DNA of 64,000 nt from Gnetum montanum (Eukaryota > Streptophyta > Gnetopsida > Gnetales > Gnetaceae). Of the stretch, positions 1-11,564 are shown in pieces. Numbering within the stretch: the first letter of the stretch is position 1; each line of letters opens with the position of its first letter. The notes beneath the pieces are model-generated. The model did not search any database. It saw only the letters and a program-made list of their open reading frames with translations, and was not told where the DNA came from. Both the position numbers and the translations under genes were made by a program. The stretch lies in NCBI GenBank assembly GCA_015680685.1, contig MNCI01010113.1:41788-105787 (forward strand), read 5' to 3'.

Positions 1-455
1 CTAGTTAATTTAGACTTAGATCTTTAGTTAGAGTTAGCTTAGTTTCTCAACCCTTTCTCCTGGTAGCATAGAAGATAAGCCGAAAATACCAAAAAAATCA
101 CATACCTCAGACTTGCTTAACCATACACCGTGACACATACAAGCAAGCCTGGGAAGACAACGAACGATTAACCCCAAGTGTTTTTTGTGGCGTTAAGGCA
201 TTTAGTCTCCGGAGTTCGACCGGATCGCGCGTGCACGCTCGTATTCGTATGGTGGAGTGTAGGGGTACCTCGCCACTCATCACTTACTTAACCATACAAC
301 CGTGACAAATACAAGTAAGTCTGGGAAGACAACGAATGATTAACCTTAAGTGTTCTGTGAGGCGTGTAGGCACTTAGTCTGCGGAGTTCTACCAGATCGC
401 ACATGTAACGCTCATAGTCGTATGGTTGAGTGTAGGGGTACCTCGCCACTCATCA
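1..455 (+). mobile_element. 3' part of a plus-oriented LTR (Gypsy, TGATGAG/CTCATCA family)
   Basis: The stretch is the reverse complement, at moderate divergence, of the 5' half (plus-strand view) of the solo LTR at 4401-5334, and ends with the same CTCATCA terminus at 449-455. It is therefore in plus orientation, with its start lying outside the window. The base sequence after 455 does not resemble a primer binding site, so it is either the 3' LTR of an element to the left or a solo LTR. The terminal about 170 bp is present twice, ending at 282 and again at 455. Confidence 0.7.
117..455 (+). repeat. Tandem partial duplication of the LTR end
   Basis: Two adjacent copies, about 117-282 and 286-455, share blocks such as the run CTGGGAAGACAACGAA and the shared end CGCCACTCATCA. 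They differ by scattered substitutions and small indels, so the duplication is old or was formed by two diverged LTR ends. Confidence 0.7.
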
Positions 456-544
456 ATAGTTGATTATTAATTAGCAATTAGATTAGTTGAATTGATTATA
501 AATTAAGTTTCAAGCTATTGTTAATTGTAGAACAATAAAATATA

Positions 545-1400
545 AAATAATAAAAATCATATGCCTCACTCTGGACTAAACCATACTTGCCCTTAGCCTC
601 CAACAACGTCAATTGGGTTGTAGTGATGTCATTGGAAAGTTTAAAAACCTTCAAAATCAGTTGCCTAGTTTTCCCCAGTCATTTCAGTAACTTCTTATGC
701 TAGGCTATCATGAATCTCCCACTTGTTGCTCCTACAGACGTCTGCACATCTCTGAGTGTAGCAATATCTAGCATAGATGCCACAAGAACGTTGAGTGCTT
801 CGACCACTCGATCAACTACCACCTTGGCTATTGTTTCCTATTCTTAGTGCTGCATGACCAAGACAGTTACCCCATCACCTTCCTCTAGGTGCACCGAGAA
901 GGTATTGATGTTTCCAGAAATTTTTGAAAATTGTTGTTGTCTTGTGATGGACACCATTACCTCCCAAGCACTAGGATTTAAGTGCACTGGCACTTACATT
1001 GATTGGGCAAAAAATGTTGGTGCCATGTTCTCCAACTAGCTGATGGTACGAGTGACCTCATTCAAATGGGTCATGCCTGGTCAATAGATGGATGGATCGC
1101 CACATAGTCCTACTTACTACTACTACAAGAGTTACTCACAGAGTTTCTGCATACACTCTATGATAACATGAGCTCCAACATTGTTTCATGACCAAGTGAT
1201 GATGGTGGTTGCTCCTCTTTTTGCAACTTGGTAAGCATTTTATCTTTCATCATTTTTGCCCAAGAGGCAATAGGAGCATGTCAAAGGGTGTTATTGGAAT
1301 AGCAGGCTATTTTTCCATTTTTGCATAATTTTCGGATTAAGCATGGTGTTGGCACCTTTAAATCATCTCATAGAGCATATTTTATTTGCCCAATTTATTT
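545..1400 (-). pseudogene. Unrecognised decayed coding-like stretch
   Basis: Read on the minus strand from about 1400 down to 545, one can follow a protein-like sequence with only a few stops. It includes a hydrophilic start around 1250, a stretch with the residues DRVVEALNVLVASMLDIAT near 740-820, and a lysine-rich end. The composition suggests an old retroelement gag or a host gene relic, but no family is recognised. It may be chance. No start, splice sites or promoter are visible. Confidence 0.22.
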
Positions 1401-1445
1401 TTGATGATTGGAAAATCAGAAGTAGGGCAATGATAGAGAGCATAA

Positions 1446-1596
1446 TAACTAAATATATATGAATGGTGGTAACCAAAAATCGATGAAAAAGCCTCAAAGT
1501 TAAAAAGAAAGGTTGATGTCAATGTAACTAAATATACATGAATGGTGGTAACGATGAAAAAGCCTCAAAGTTAAAAAGAGGTTAATGTCAGTGGCA
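1446..1596. repeat. 79-bp tandem duplication
   Basis: Two consecutive copies (1446-1524 and 1525-1596) share AAGCCTCAAAGTTAAAAAGA and ATGAATGGTGGTAAC. The second lacks an internal 8-base segment. No coding role is seen. Confidence 0.85.
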
Positions 1597-2636
1597 TACA
1601 CGTAACAAAATCAAATCTATTGAAGCATATAAACCTTACACTTTAGCGATCTTGATGTTAAGTAAAAATCAGTTTTAACTTTTAAACAATTTAATAAGTT
1701 ACACTAATTCTGCAAGCAAAGATTATTCAAAATCAAATGCAATGTTCTGAAACATGATTCTAACAGGCTTTACACTAAATGGGCAAACTGATGAGGCCAC
1801 CAATGAGTTCAAGAAATATCTACGAAAAATTGGGTTCCTAGAATGCCGTGGTTTCCAGATGTGTGCAACGAAAGAATGGTACATGACACGGTTATTACGC
1901 TGGTATATCAGGACACTAAATTTGACCATGATCACGCCTCCTCAATCTACCCATTTTGGTAGTATCTAAGACCATGGCAAACTAAGAAGGGTTATTGTGG
2001 TTTGTGTTTGCAGGCAAAGCTCCTCTACTTCGTCTAGGCAGCAAGAATAAAGGGCGAGGCTACCATGAAGGGATTCAAGGCGTTGCCAACCGTGGCTGCT
2101 ATGAAAGAAAAAAATGATTTCCTTGGCAGACTTTTTGTGGAAGTTTCATGCGTGATGATGGGCTGCCAGGCCGTTGCGATGGTGTCCGATTACGAGGAGA
2201 AACAGCGCGCGCGCGGAGGCATCAGGCAACAAGTGCCATGCTGAGCATTGATTATTCAAACGATGGCCATGATAGTTCCTGATAAGGGTTCCACATGTCC
2301 CTGATAGTGAAAAACCTGTTGATTATCAAAAACAAAAACCTACCTCTGCTCCTGTACACATCGTTTGGATCCCCGCCGTAGAAGCCAAACCCTGCCGTTA
2401 TCTTCATTCCTTTGAATTCAAACACGCGATGTTGGCAGCATCACTGGAGCAACAGAAACCGAGTGAACGAGAATAGCTACGGCATTGACAGCATTGACGC
2501 CGAGCAAGGCACGGGTGACTACAGTAGCAGTACGTGTTTGATGGCAATGCCTGGAAAATGACGCCTGGCACGACCGACTCGTGAGAAATCCATTGACGGA
2601 AACATTGGATTTTAGACTTTGGCTGAGATTTTTTTA
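1597..2636. other. Non-coding stretch, nothing identified
   Basis: Includes a more GC-rich block at about 2050-2560, with a run of alternating GC near 2206-2216, which stands out from the AT-rich flanks. Open frames here (for example 1754-1969) have no recognisable domain and no splice context. It could be a decayed gene fragment. Confidence 0.3.
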
Positions 2637-2653
2637 ATATATATATATATATA
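2637..2653. repeat. TA microsatellite
   Basis: A short run of alternating AT directly visible in the sequence. Confidence 0.9.
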
Positions 2654-4395
2654 ATAATTCATCATAGATATAAATTAACTTTTCATTTTTTAAAGGTCAT
2701 ATATTATTTTACTCTCTAACCTTACTAACGTGATTAGCCCTTTGGTCAAGAAATATTTGTATCATTTGAAAAATTTGTATATAATGAGAAGTTATTGATG
2801 GATGGGACACTGCCATATTGGCATGTATTTCTCTAATTTTTATAACTTCCCATGGTAATCTCCATTATATTTGTTACCTTGGCCACCATAGCTTAAATTT
2901 CTAATAACTTCTTATGGAAGTTATAACTTGTATGGTGGTTACGAATTAATATTCCTAAATATTTATAATCCCCTTAACTTCTCATAATTATTATAACTAC
3001 CTTAAGGTTATTATAAAAGGACCTTCAAAGGTAAATTTTAAAAAAGGATGGGAAGATTTGGAAAAACATTGAAAAATGGCTTGCTAAATGACATCAATTC
3101 ATCTACTTTGGTTTAATCTTGTGAATTCATTTCTTTCCCATTTTGTTTTAGTTGCTTAGCTAATAGTTTAGGTAGTATCGTGCTTAGCATTTAATCTTGG
3201 AATTTTTCCTAGATTGCTTTTATAGCTCTATTTTTGTGCAATATTAAATTCCTATTAAGATTTTCCATAGAAAAGCTTATGTTGTTAAAAAGTCTCAAGA
3301 GTAATTTAATAGTAATGTCTCAATGAAATTGCCTATTTTGAGCATAGAGGATCTCAGAAAATCTTTGGTATTTTGAGATGACTAAAATAGCTTCATTATT
3401 TTAAAGTGTATGGCCTTGGTATTTTAATCTTGAAATTGTCAAATTTTTGAAGGATCTATTGAACGCAATCTTTGACAACTATTTACTAGCCAAAATAGAG
3501 ACTCGTACATTGTTGTTTCATAGCATTTTTTATAGTATAATAAAATTGTCTTTATGAAATTGCTTGTTGAGCTCAGAGGATTTGGACAGTTTGTAGTTAG
3601 ATTGAATTAGAATAGCTTTATTGTGAAATGTTTCCTTGTGTCAATTTATCTTGCTTAAAGATTTGAGATTTCACATAAATCTACTTTCTTTTCTTTCTCT
3701 TTCTAAGTCCATTGAATCTCACTTTATTTATAGTTTTCTTGTGAAACTTCCTCTTAGGGGAAATTAAGAGTAGATTAGCAAAATTGTGCTTAAATGTTTT
3801 TGCAAACTTTTATTTATTACAAGTAGCATACTATAGAGACTATATACACTAAGTAATTAAACAAAAGAGAAATCTCTAAAAACTCATAGTATTTAACAAA
3901 CATAGCTAAATCTCTTTTATGAAAGCTGATTACAATTTTATACACAATCCAACCATTTCAACATTCGCAATAGCAAATACATACTCATGATTAGTTCATT
4001 TTATAACTAATGAGTCTATTTGGAGGTTTTTGGGCCTTGGTGTTGCCAAAAACCAACAAGAACCTAAACCCTGTTTGAAGAACACCTTCCATCCTATGAC
4101 TTCCCAAGGTCATGAGACCCAAAGACCACTAGTCACTAGTAGTTCGATCTCAAATGGTTGCCAACAATTATTTTGGTGCTAGAAGGAGGGCTTGAATATT
4201 TGTCCTCTAAGTTCATAAGCCTAATAGTCCTAGCGCACTAACAATTCTTTCATTGCTAGCAGGGCTTAAGAAATTAGATACTATTTTGAGTTCATAACCA
4301 AATAGACTAATAGTTTGGAAGATTTCAAAGGTTCCAAAGAAATTCTTGATTATAAGACTAATTACTATTAGAAGAAAAATAGAAGAAGGTTCTTG
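2654..4395 (+). mobile_element. Possible 5' LTR and leader of the plus-strand Gypsy-like remnant
   Basis: AT-rich, no ORFs. Two imperfect copies of a roughly 100-bp segment (about 3310-3415 and 3540-3640) share GAGGAT next to GAAATTGC-type sequence. The purine-rich segment TTGGTGCTAGAAGGAGGGC near 4173-4191 resembles the start of an internal region. The solo LTR at 4401 interrupts the link to the gag-like sequence that resumes at 5340. That makes this the likely upstream part of the same element, but no LTR ends were found. Confidence 0.3.
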
Positions 4396-5339
4396 AGTTT
4401 TGATGAGTGGCGAGATACCCCTACACTCAACCATACAAATACGAGCGTAGCATGCACGATCCGGTCGAACTCCACAGACTAAGTGCCTATATGCCCCATG
4501 GAACACTTAGGGTTAATCATTCGTTGTCTTCCCAGACTTACTTGTAGTTGCCACGATGTATAGTTAAGTAAGTCCGAGGTATATGATTTTTATAGTCTTT
4601 TATGTTTTATGTCTCCTATGCTAACAAGGTGAAGGGTTGAGAAACTAATTACTAACTCTAACTAATGAACTAAGTCTAAATTACCTAGCGTCAGCATCCG
4701 TTCCCACTTACCGTACACACCCTAAACCAATGCAATCGTGGTTACCAAACACTAATCGTTGCTGGGATCACCATGCGTAATGCACGTGCTCGAAGTGGTC
4801 GTACTGAGGCACTTAACTAGGAGGAAAGGGTTGAGAGAGTCTAATCTAGCCTAAGTGCGATGAGCATCCATTCCTTGATTATCCGTACACAACCTTAAAT
4901 GCTCGTAATCAAGTCGTACTCATTCCGCATTACTAGGAGATAAGGGTGAGAGAGAGAAAGCAATAAATAACATTAAATAAAATCCTATTCTGTGCACTGC
5001 AAGGTTTATCCAGGAATTTTGTCTTTATTGTCGTACACAACTTATGTTCAGGTACAATGTTGCTTGAATAAAGATCCGTTCACTTTAGGACACTTGCTGT
5101 GGGCACATGGAAAATATTCTATCTCTGGAGTGATCAATCTACCAAAGTTTCCCTACTTCTAGCCTAGGATGATCAAACAAGGAAGAGCCGCCTCTTATTT
5201 ATAGATATGATGGCGCATCGCGATATCGTGTATGCGATATCGTAGGGGACGATGCGATATCGCATACGTGATATCACACGGGATGTGATATCACGACGGC
5301 CGCGATATCGCGTACGCGATATCACATCTCATCAAGTTT
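4396..5339 (-). mobile_element. Solo LTR with 5-bp target site duplication
   Basis: The 934-bp LTR at 4401-5334 starts with TGATGAG and ends with CTCATCA, a perfect 7-bp inverted terminal repeat. It is flanked by the identical pentamer AGTTT at 4396-4400 and 5335-5339. On the minus strand a TATA-like CTATAAATAAG lies at about 5193-5203 and AATAAAG motifs lie downstream (5023-5029 and 5075-5081), giving the order U3-R-U5 on the minus strand. No internal region adjoins it, so the element was lost by LTR-LTR recombination. It interrupts an older plus-strand Gypsy-like element. Confidence 0.85.
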
Positions 5340-6808
5340 GGAACAAGTAGTGGAGTAAAGACCAAAAGGATAAGCAGTTCACCCCTTTTTTCTAGTTTAT
5401 TAGTCTATAAGAGAATATCAAAGAAATATAAAAGTTCAACAAATAAAAGGAATTCTAATAAGACAATAAATCCACAACCAATAAATGCTTGGCAAAGAGT
5501 TACACTATTAGGATTTCAAAACTATAATGATATTCCTAAGGTAATTTACAAATATTTTCCTAAACCTTTTATTCTTGGAAAAGCTTACTTGGCTGAAGAA
5601 TACATTCACTTATTTGAGTTAGCTTTAGCTCATGTGAACATTCAACACCAAGACTAAGCTTGTAGGTTGTTTGTAGCAAATTTAAAGGATATGGCTCAAA
5701 TTTCATATTCAAACTTGCCAAGCAACAATATCACAAGTTGGGATGATATGAAAAGTCTTTACTTGGCTCAGTTTGACAATCAATTAGATTAACAACAACT
5801 ATATTGTAGGTTAGTACAAGTTAAGTAGAGAGTTAAAGAGTCAATTAGAGATTTCAATATTATGTTTTAATGAATTTGTGGGCTCTTTCAAAGACAATAT
5901 AGACCATTAGAGAAAGCGCTTAGAGATACTTATCTTAAGGCTATGAATCCCAATATTTCAATTTAGTTAAGGAGAACTCCAAACTTGATAACACTAAATG
6001 ACTATTTTAGTAAAGCTATACAGTTAGAAAAACAACTAAACTTGAAAAATGAAGATATTAAAAGAGAAGAAAAATAATGATTTCTGTGCAAAATTTTGCT
6101 TAACTTAAAGCATTACCAAGGCCATCTCATGTTAAAACAGAGCAAGAGTCTAAAAGCAAAGAATTTGAAAAAGGAAAATTAATGAGAGACTTGTCCAACA
6201 AAGTAGTGAAACTAGAAAAACTTTTTGCAAATGTTAAGATCAAAGAAGAAAAGAAAAATAGAAAACATAAGCATCAAGACACTAAGTTAGTAGAAGATGA
6301 GAGTGATCTTGCTATGTCTAACTTCCTTAATATTGAATCTAATGATGAGTTATCTAGTGTCCATTACGCAAGCAAATCTTTTAACCATGGATCTAGTGAT
6401 ACCTCTTCCCTATCAAGTTATGAAGAGGATATATTGTTAGATGAAGAATGTAATAACAATGAGGAAAATGGATATAATCTTCGATAAAAAGAAATATTAA
6501 CTACTTGTAGGCCTCCAAACATCATTTCTAATCCACCCACTAAGATTAAGGTTTTTGAATCAAGTAGAAGAGAGAAAAATAAAAGTAAAGAAGATCAAGT
6601 ATAGCAAAGTACTTATAATCAAACTCTTAATAAATGGATGAAGAAACTAGGTTTTTATGGAGATGGAAAATATGATTTGATTGAAGCTCTTAAACATGTC
6701 AAGATAAATATTAACATATATCAATTATGATAGATAGGGGATCAACAAAGAACGACTTTAGAGTTAATTAAAGGTAAAAGGAGAGTTGGAGAGTTAGAGT
6801 TAAGCTAT

Positions 6809-7189
6809 GTGTCCAACATTAAAAAGACATCAAAAACTAGCTATGATTGTACTCTTGACAAGGAAGCTCCTCCTTTTCTTTTGACAATGAAGTTAAAAGA
6901 CCAATATCTTCACAATTGTTTGGTTGATTCTGGAGCTACATCTACTATTATGTCATTATCTATATGCAAAAAACTCGGTTTGATTCCTAAAAAATCAAAT
7001 AAAACGATTGTTCAAGTGGACAAGAGTAAAGTGAAAATTATGGATCAACTATCCAATGTTTTATTGGAAATCGCTTATGAACCCCATATTAAAAGTAGAG
7101 TAACTATTCAAGTAGCAGATATCCTAGATTCATATAGTCTATTGTTGAGTAGAATTTGGAGTAAGATTTCTTTGGTTACATATCAATAG
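6809..7189 (+). pseudogene. Retropepsin-like protease of the Gypsy-like remnant
   Basis: An open frame of 126 codons contains the aspartic protease active-site pattern LVDSGAT (about residues 37-43) followed by the typical hydrophobic, lysine-rich core and a second hydrophobic strand before SRIWSK. In family members this enzyme cleaves the Gag-Pol polyprotein. The upstream gag frame is interrupted and no RT follows, so it is a relic rather than a functional protein. Confidence 0.75.
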
Positions 7190-7387
7190 ATTATTCTCAT
7201 ATGTGGCTACCCTGGAAGGGAGAGCCAAATCAAATATACATTTATAGTGAGCCTTTAATGAATGAAAACATTACCTCAAATGGAAAGAATAAGGTTGTTG
7301 AAACAAGGGCCTTTGACACCAAAATTTGCACACTTCAAGAAATTTATAACTTAGAGAAAAAAGAATCTCAAGATGAGAGTAAATGAA

Positions 7388-7913
7388 AACTATACTTTGA
7401 GGGTTCTTGTAAATCCAAAGGTGCAGGAGCTAGAGTAGTTATAGTAAAGGATGATTCACCAAAAATATTCAAGGTAGTTCATCTATCTTTACTTGTACTA
7501 ACAACAATGTTGAATACGAAGCTTTGTGTATTGGAATTAAAATAGCATTGGAAAAAGGAATTAAGGTAATCACCATTAAAGAAGACTCAAGATTAGTTTG
7601 TGAATAGATTAAAGGTAATTATGTGGTAAAAAGCTCGTTCTTGCAACCTTATAAACAACTTGTCTACAAAATGCTGGATTGATTTCATCACTACAAGATA
7701 GAACATATAGGTAGAGAAGACAATTATATAGTGGATAATTTAGCGAAAGCAACATCAAAATTATATGTAAAGAAAATAGAAAGTTATGAAGGTGTACCAA
7801 TCAAGAATGAACATCAACCATCAATACCAGATAACATAAAGCATTTACAAGTATTTAAAGATGATGATCAATTGCTTTTATTCTTAAGCCATCAGTGCTT
7901 ATTCATCCGTTGA
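7388..7913 (+). pseudogene. RNase H-like domain of the Gypsy-like remnant
   Basis: Translation gives KLYFEGSCKSKGAGA (first strand, with a glutamate where the catalytic aspartate is usual), then after a frame change NNNVEYEALCIGIKIALEKG and KEDSRLVCE. The Glu-Tyr-Glu-Ala-Leu and Asp-Ser motifs are hallmarks of the extra RNase H of Tat-type Gypsy elements. An in-frame TAG after CE, a further TGA and the loss of the first Asp indicate decay. Confidence 0.7.
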
Positions 7914-8008
7914 GGTATTTTAATCACTGGCTCTCTTAGGTTCATGAAAAGGCTTCAATTATTGTATGTTGACTAGCAGCTTTTTATTTGGGCTTTTAAG
8001 TTTGTATA

Positions 8009-9084
8009 TTAACATGGCCTTAGAAGGAAAGGTTTCATAGATAATATAAGGTCCCTCCCATAATGTTTGGAATTTAGTTCTTTGTGGTACGTGTGTGCAG
8101 GGTTCCAGTATAGGACCTTATCTTCCAGTTGAAATTTCACTTTCCTGATTCTAAGGTTATGTTGTTGTTTATTAAATGCCTTATGAAATTCTTTAGATGA
8201 TAGGACCATCAATTGATTCTCATTTAGCATGTTGAGATTCATTAACCTTTTTTTTTGTACTAGGCTAAGGTTAAGGCAAAGGTCACAAGCGATTGGTAGT
8301 GTACAAAGCTTTACTTGGATGGGCAATGTTGGTAGTTTACCGTATGCAAGCTCATAGGGAGAGTAGCCAATATGAAGTTTCTAAGTGAAGCAATAGGCCC
8401 AAAGGGCATCATTGAGTTTTGTGCTTCAATCCCTCGTATATTTACTAATGGTTCTCATTAGTATTTTCATTATCTCCCTATTTGTAACCTCCACTTGACT
8501 ATTAACTTGGGGGTGGTAGGGTGTTGTTAGTTTATGCTCAACCCCCAAGCATTGCATGAGCTTCTGAAAGGTGTTGCCTGTAAAATGAGTTCCATTATCA
8601 AAAACAAGTGCACATGGCAACCTAAACCTATTTACAACATGTTGTTGTACAAACCGAGAAACCATAGAAGATGTTCAATTGGTGATGGTCATTACTTCTG
8701 CCCACTTCGTATAGTAGTCAACAGCTACTATTATGTACACTTTTTCATTAGATAAGGAAGTGATGGAACCCATGAAATCGATACCCCAAATATCAAAGGG
8801 CTCTAGTGGTTGGATCCACTATTGAGGTTCATTCATATAAGTGGTCACTCCACCATCATGTTGGCAGCATCATAGGAGCAAACGAAGTGGTGAACATCCC
8901 TAAAAAGTGTTGGCCAATAATACCCTGCCATGAGGATCTTAATGATCATGTGTCTCCTAGCATAGTGGCCCCCACAAGGGCTTTCATGAGCATCTTGGAA
9001 AACATGTAGTTGATCTTCATGAGGTACACACCATTGAACTAGGCCATCGATGCACACCTTGTAAAGGTGTCTATTGATTTTCAT
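8009..9084 (-). pseudogene. Integrase region of the minus-strand Gypsy element
   Basis: From 9084 down there is a zinc-binding H2C2-type start (HESPCGGH, then VCSYD) with the usual YYWPTLF motif. The core around 8665-8426 has VFDNGTHFTG (second catalytic Asp) and the VEVTNRE motif carrying the catalytic Glu. The C-terminal part at 8326-8009 has KVKFQLEDKVLYWNPAH, a GPF-like tail. The family inserts element cDNA into host DNA. Breaks between the three parts show it is inactive; the core and C-terminal pieces are in different frames. Confidence 0.8.
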
Positions 9085-9180
9085 GAAGTGTTTTGCCTAA
9101 TGAATAAACTGTTGTTTCTTCCTATTGTCCCATTCCCATGGCATCTCCTAAGTGATAAGATAGGTAAGAATGCCATTGTA

Positions 9181-10566
9181 CTAGTTGGTTTTAGTGGGCA
9201 CTTGTTCAATTATAGCCCTGATAAAGAGGAGTTCATTAGGAAATTGATCTAAAAGTGGGCTCTTCTCTTCTTTGTTGTCCCATCTTAACTGAGACAAGTG
9301 GCTGGCAACCACATTCTCAATTCCCTTTTGATCTACCATTGTCAGATCAAATTCCTGCAAGATCACTAACCACTATATGACATGGGGGCTTCCCATTGAC
9401 TTATTCATCAAGAACCAAATTGCATTATGATCCATATGCACAAACATCTTGTACCCAAGTAGATAGTGCCTGAATGTGTTCAAGGTGTACACCACTATCC
9501 TTAGTTCTTTCTTCATTGTTATGTAATTTAGCTACCAATCCACAATGCTTTTGCTCGCACAATGTATGTAGTAAGGATGTTTTTGATCATCCAATTGCAT
9601 GAGCATGGCTCGCAAGACATAATTAGATGTGTATGTCATGATGTGAAAGTGTCTTAACTAATCAAGTGCTCATAGAATTGGAGTTTCCATGATCTTTTGC
9701 TTAAGTTGCTAAAATGCATGCTCGCATTCCTTAGTCCAAACAAATGAAGAATCCTTCTTTGTCAACTCCACCAATAGTTTGGTGATCTTAGAGAAATTCT
9801 TGATGAAGTGCTGATAGTAGCTAGTGTGGTGAAGAAATGACCTTACATCTTTGATTATTTCTAGCTGTTGGGTAATTCCTTAGATGACCCTTATTTTCTC
9901 AAGGTGCACCTTAATCCCTTTCTAAGAAATTCTATGCCCCAACACAATGTCCTTTTGGACCATCAAGTGGATTTTCTATTAGTTGAGCCTAAGGTTTGCC
10001 TCCATGCATCTTTTTAGCACTTACTCAAGATAGTCTAGGGCTTGCTCGAACATAGCCCCATAGGTGGAGAAGTCAACCATGAAGACTTTCATTTCACTAC
10101 TAATCTACTATTGGAAAATTCTTAGGACAAGGCATTGAAATGTTGCAGAGGCATTGCATAGGTTGAACAACATCTTTCTGTATGTGAAAGTCCCCCAAGG
10201 ACTCGTGAATGTGGTTTTGGCCTAATCTTTTAGTGAAATCTAGATTTGGTTATAACCATTATAACCATCTAGAAACCTGTAATAGCAATGCCCAAAAATG
10301 GTGTTCAACACAATGACAAAAAAATGATCCTTGAATGTTGCCATGTTCAACAACCTAAAATTGATGCAAACCCTCAATTTTCCACCTTTCTTTGGCACTA
10401 TGACGAATGGGCTAGCCCACTCACTATCTACAATGGGGTAGATGAATCTCATCTTTAGGAGTTGTTTAATCTCCTCTTTGATGATTTGCTTCAATTTGGG
10501 GTTCAACCACCATGCAATTACCTCTTTGGTTTCATGGAAGAATTTGTGTAGATGTGATGCTAGCAT
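9181..10566 (-). pseudogene. Reverse transcriptase and RNase H of the minus-strand Gypsy element
   Basis: The RT starts with a WLNPKLKQIIKEEI helix and continues with ASPFVIVPKKGGKLRVCIN and FLDGYNGYNQI (first catalytic Asp). Further on, the active-site box reads FMVDFSTYG at about 10060-10085, where family members have FxDDFSVYG, so one of the two catalytic aspartates is lost. RNase H follows, with HFHIMTYTSNYVL and KELRIVVYTLNTFRHYL, and ends with VDQKGIENVVASHLSQL. Multiple stops interrupt the frame. Ty3/Gypsy assignment is secure; activity is not possible. Confidence 0.85.
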
Positions 10567-11303
10567 ATCCTTGGATCAATTCTAGTCAGCTCAAACAACT
10601 TCTTTTTCTACATAGGAGCAAGGTTGGCATTAATAATGACTAGCTTGCCATTTTTTAGAAAAGCATATTCTATTTTGGTTAGTAGAGTTTTTAACTCAAG
10701 GGGCTCTTGTTTAAAGCTCTCAAGGATTTCCAACTCTCCCTATTTGGTGTCATTAGGTTCATCAAAGAGTTAGTGATGAGCTTGTTCTAGTTCATCCATG
10801 CCTTCAATGTAGGCACTTATCAAGCCCTTAGTTTGTTCCATGTACAATGTTGAACTGCTTTCAGATTCAATCATCAGCCACTAGGTGGCCTCCTATTTTG
10901 TGGTTGCTATGTATAAGCACCTTTGAATTTTTGTGACATTTGTACACTACCTGCATGCTGTGATTGTTGTGCTTTTGAATGTCCATAATTTTTGCATGTA
11001 GTGGGATCCTATGTCACTATACACAATGCATGGAATGCATTTTCTCTCTATTTTTTCAAAGTGATTTTTCTTGGAAATATCGAAGGAGAGGTCTCTAATT
11101 CCCAGCCATATATCAATTGTACTTAGCTAAGCCCTTCCCATGATGATTAGGAAGTCCCCCTTGTAGTTGTTTACTCAAATCACTAGGAAGTTAGCAAAAT
11201 AAGACCACCCAAAGAAAGTGGTCACAATGGCCACCAAGGGAATGATGATGGATTGATTTACTAACTTAAGACGAATGTTGCTCTTCTTGATAGGAGGTAG
11301 GTT

Positions 11304-11564
11304 CTATGCTTTGTACATTTCATGAGAGATCAAATTGACATTAGAACCTAAGTCCAAAAGAGCCTTGCAAGGCTCATTTCCAGCGATTTGCAAGTAAATG
11401 AGGGGACTCCTAAGAGCAGATCTCTTCCTAGGAAGGTGGCCAATCTTCATCCAATTCATGACAACATGGGTCAACATTACAGTGTGCACTTTGGGAGGTG
11501 TTTGGTTTGAAGGGATCTCGAAGGATGTTGCATAGAAGGAAAGAGAAGTAGGGTTAATAGCCAT
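11304..11564 (-). pseudogene. Protease of the minus-strand Gypsy element
   Basis: The open frame includes ALLDLGSNVNLIS (residues about 68-80), matching the retropepsin pattern D-S-G-S with Leu in place of Ser, followed by a tyrosine-containing helix. It lies between the gag and RT remnants in the expected order. Confidence 0.75.

Larger units (their letters stand above)
5340..7915 (+). mobile_element. Gypsy-like remnant: gag, protease, RNase H, no RT
   Basis: Plus-strand frames with several stops and frameshifts give, in order, a gag-like capsid region (about 5580-6080, with residues ITSWDDMKSLYLAQFDNQL near 5734-5790), a charged linker (6182-6487), a retropepsin-like protease (6809-7189) and an RNase H of the Tat/Ogre-like type (about 7388-7770). 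Between protease and RNase H only about 200 bp remain and no reverse transcriptase motif is present. The remnant stops abruptly at 7915, where sequence from an opposite-strand Gypsy element begins. Gag and the order of domains fit the family; clade assignment is inferred. Confidence 0.75.
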
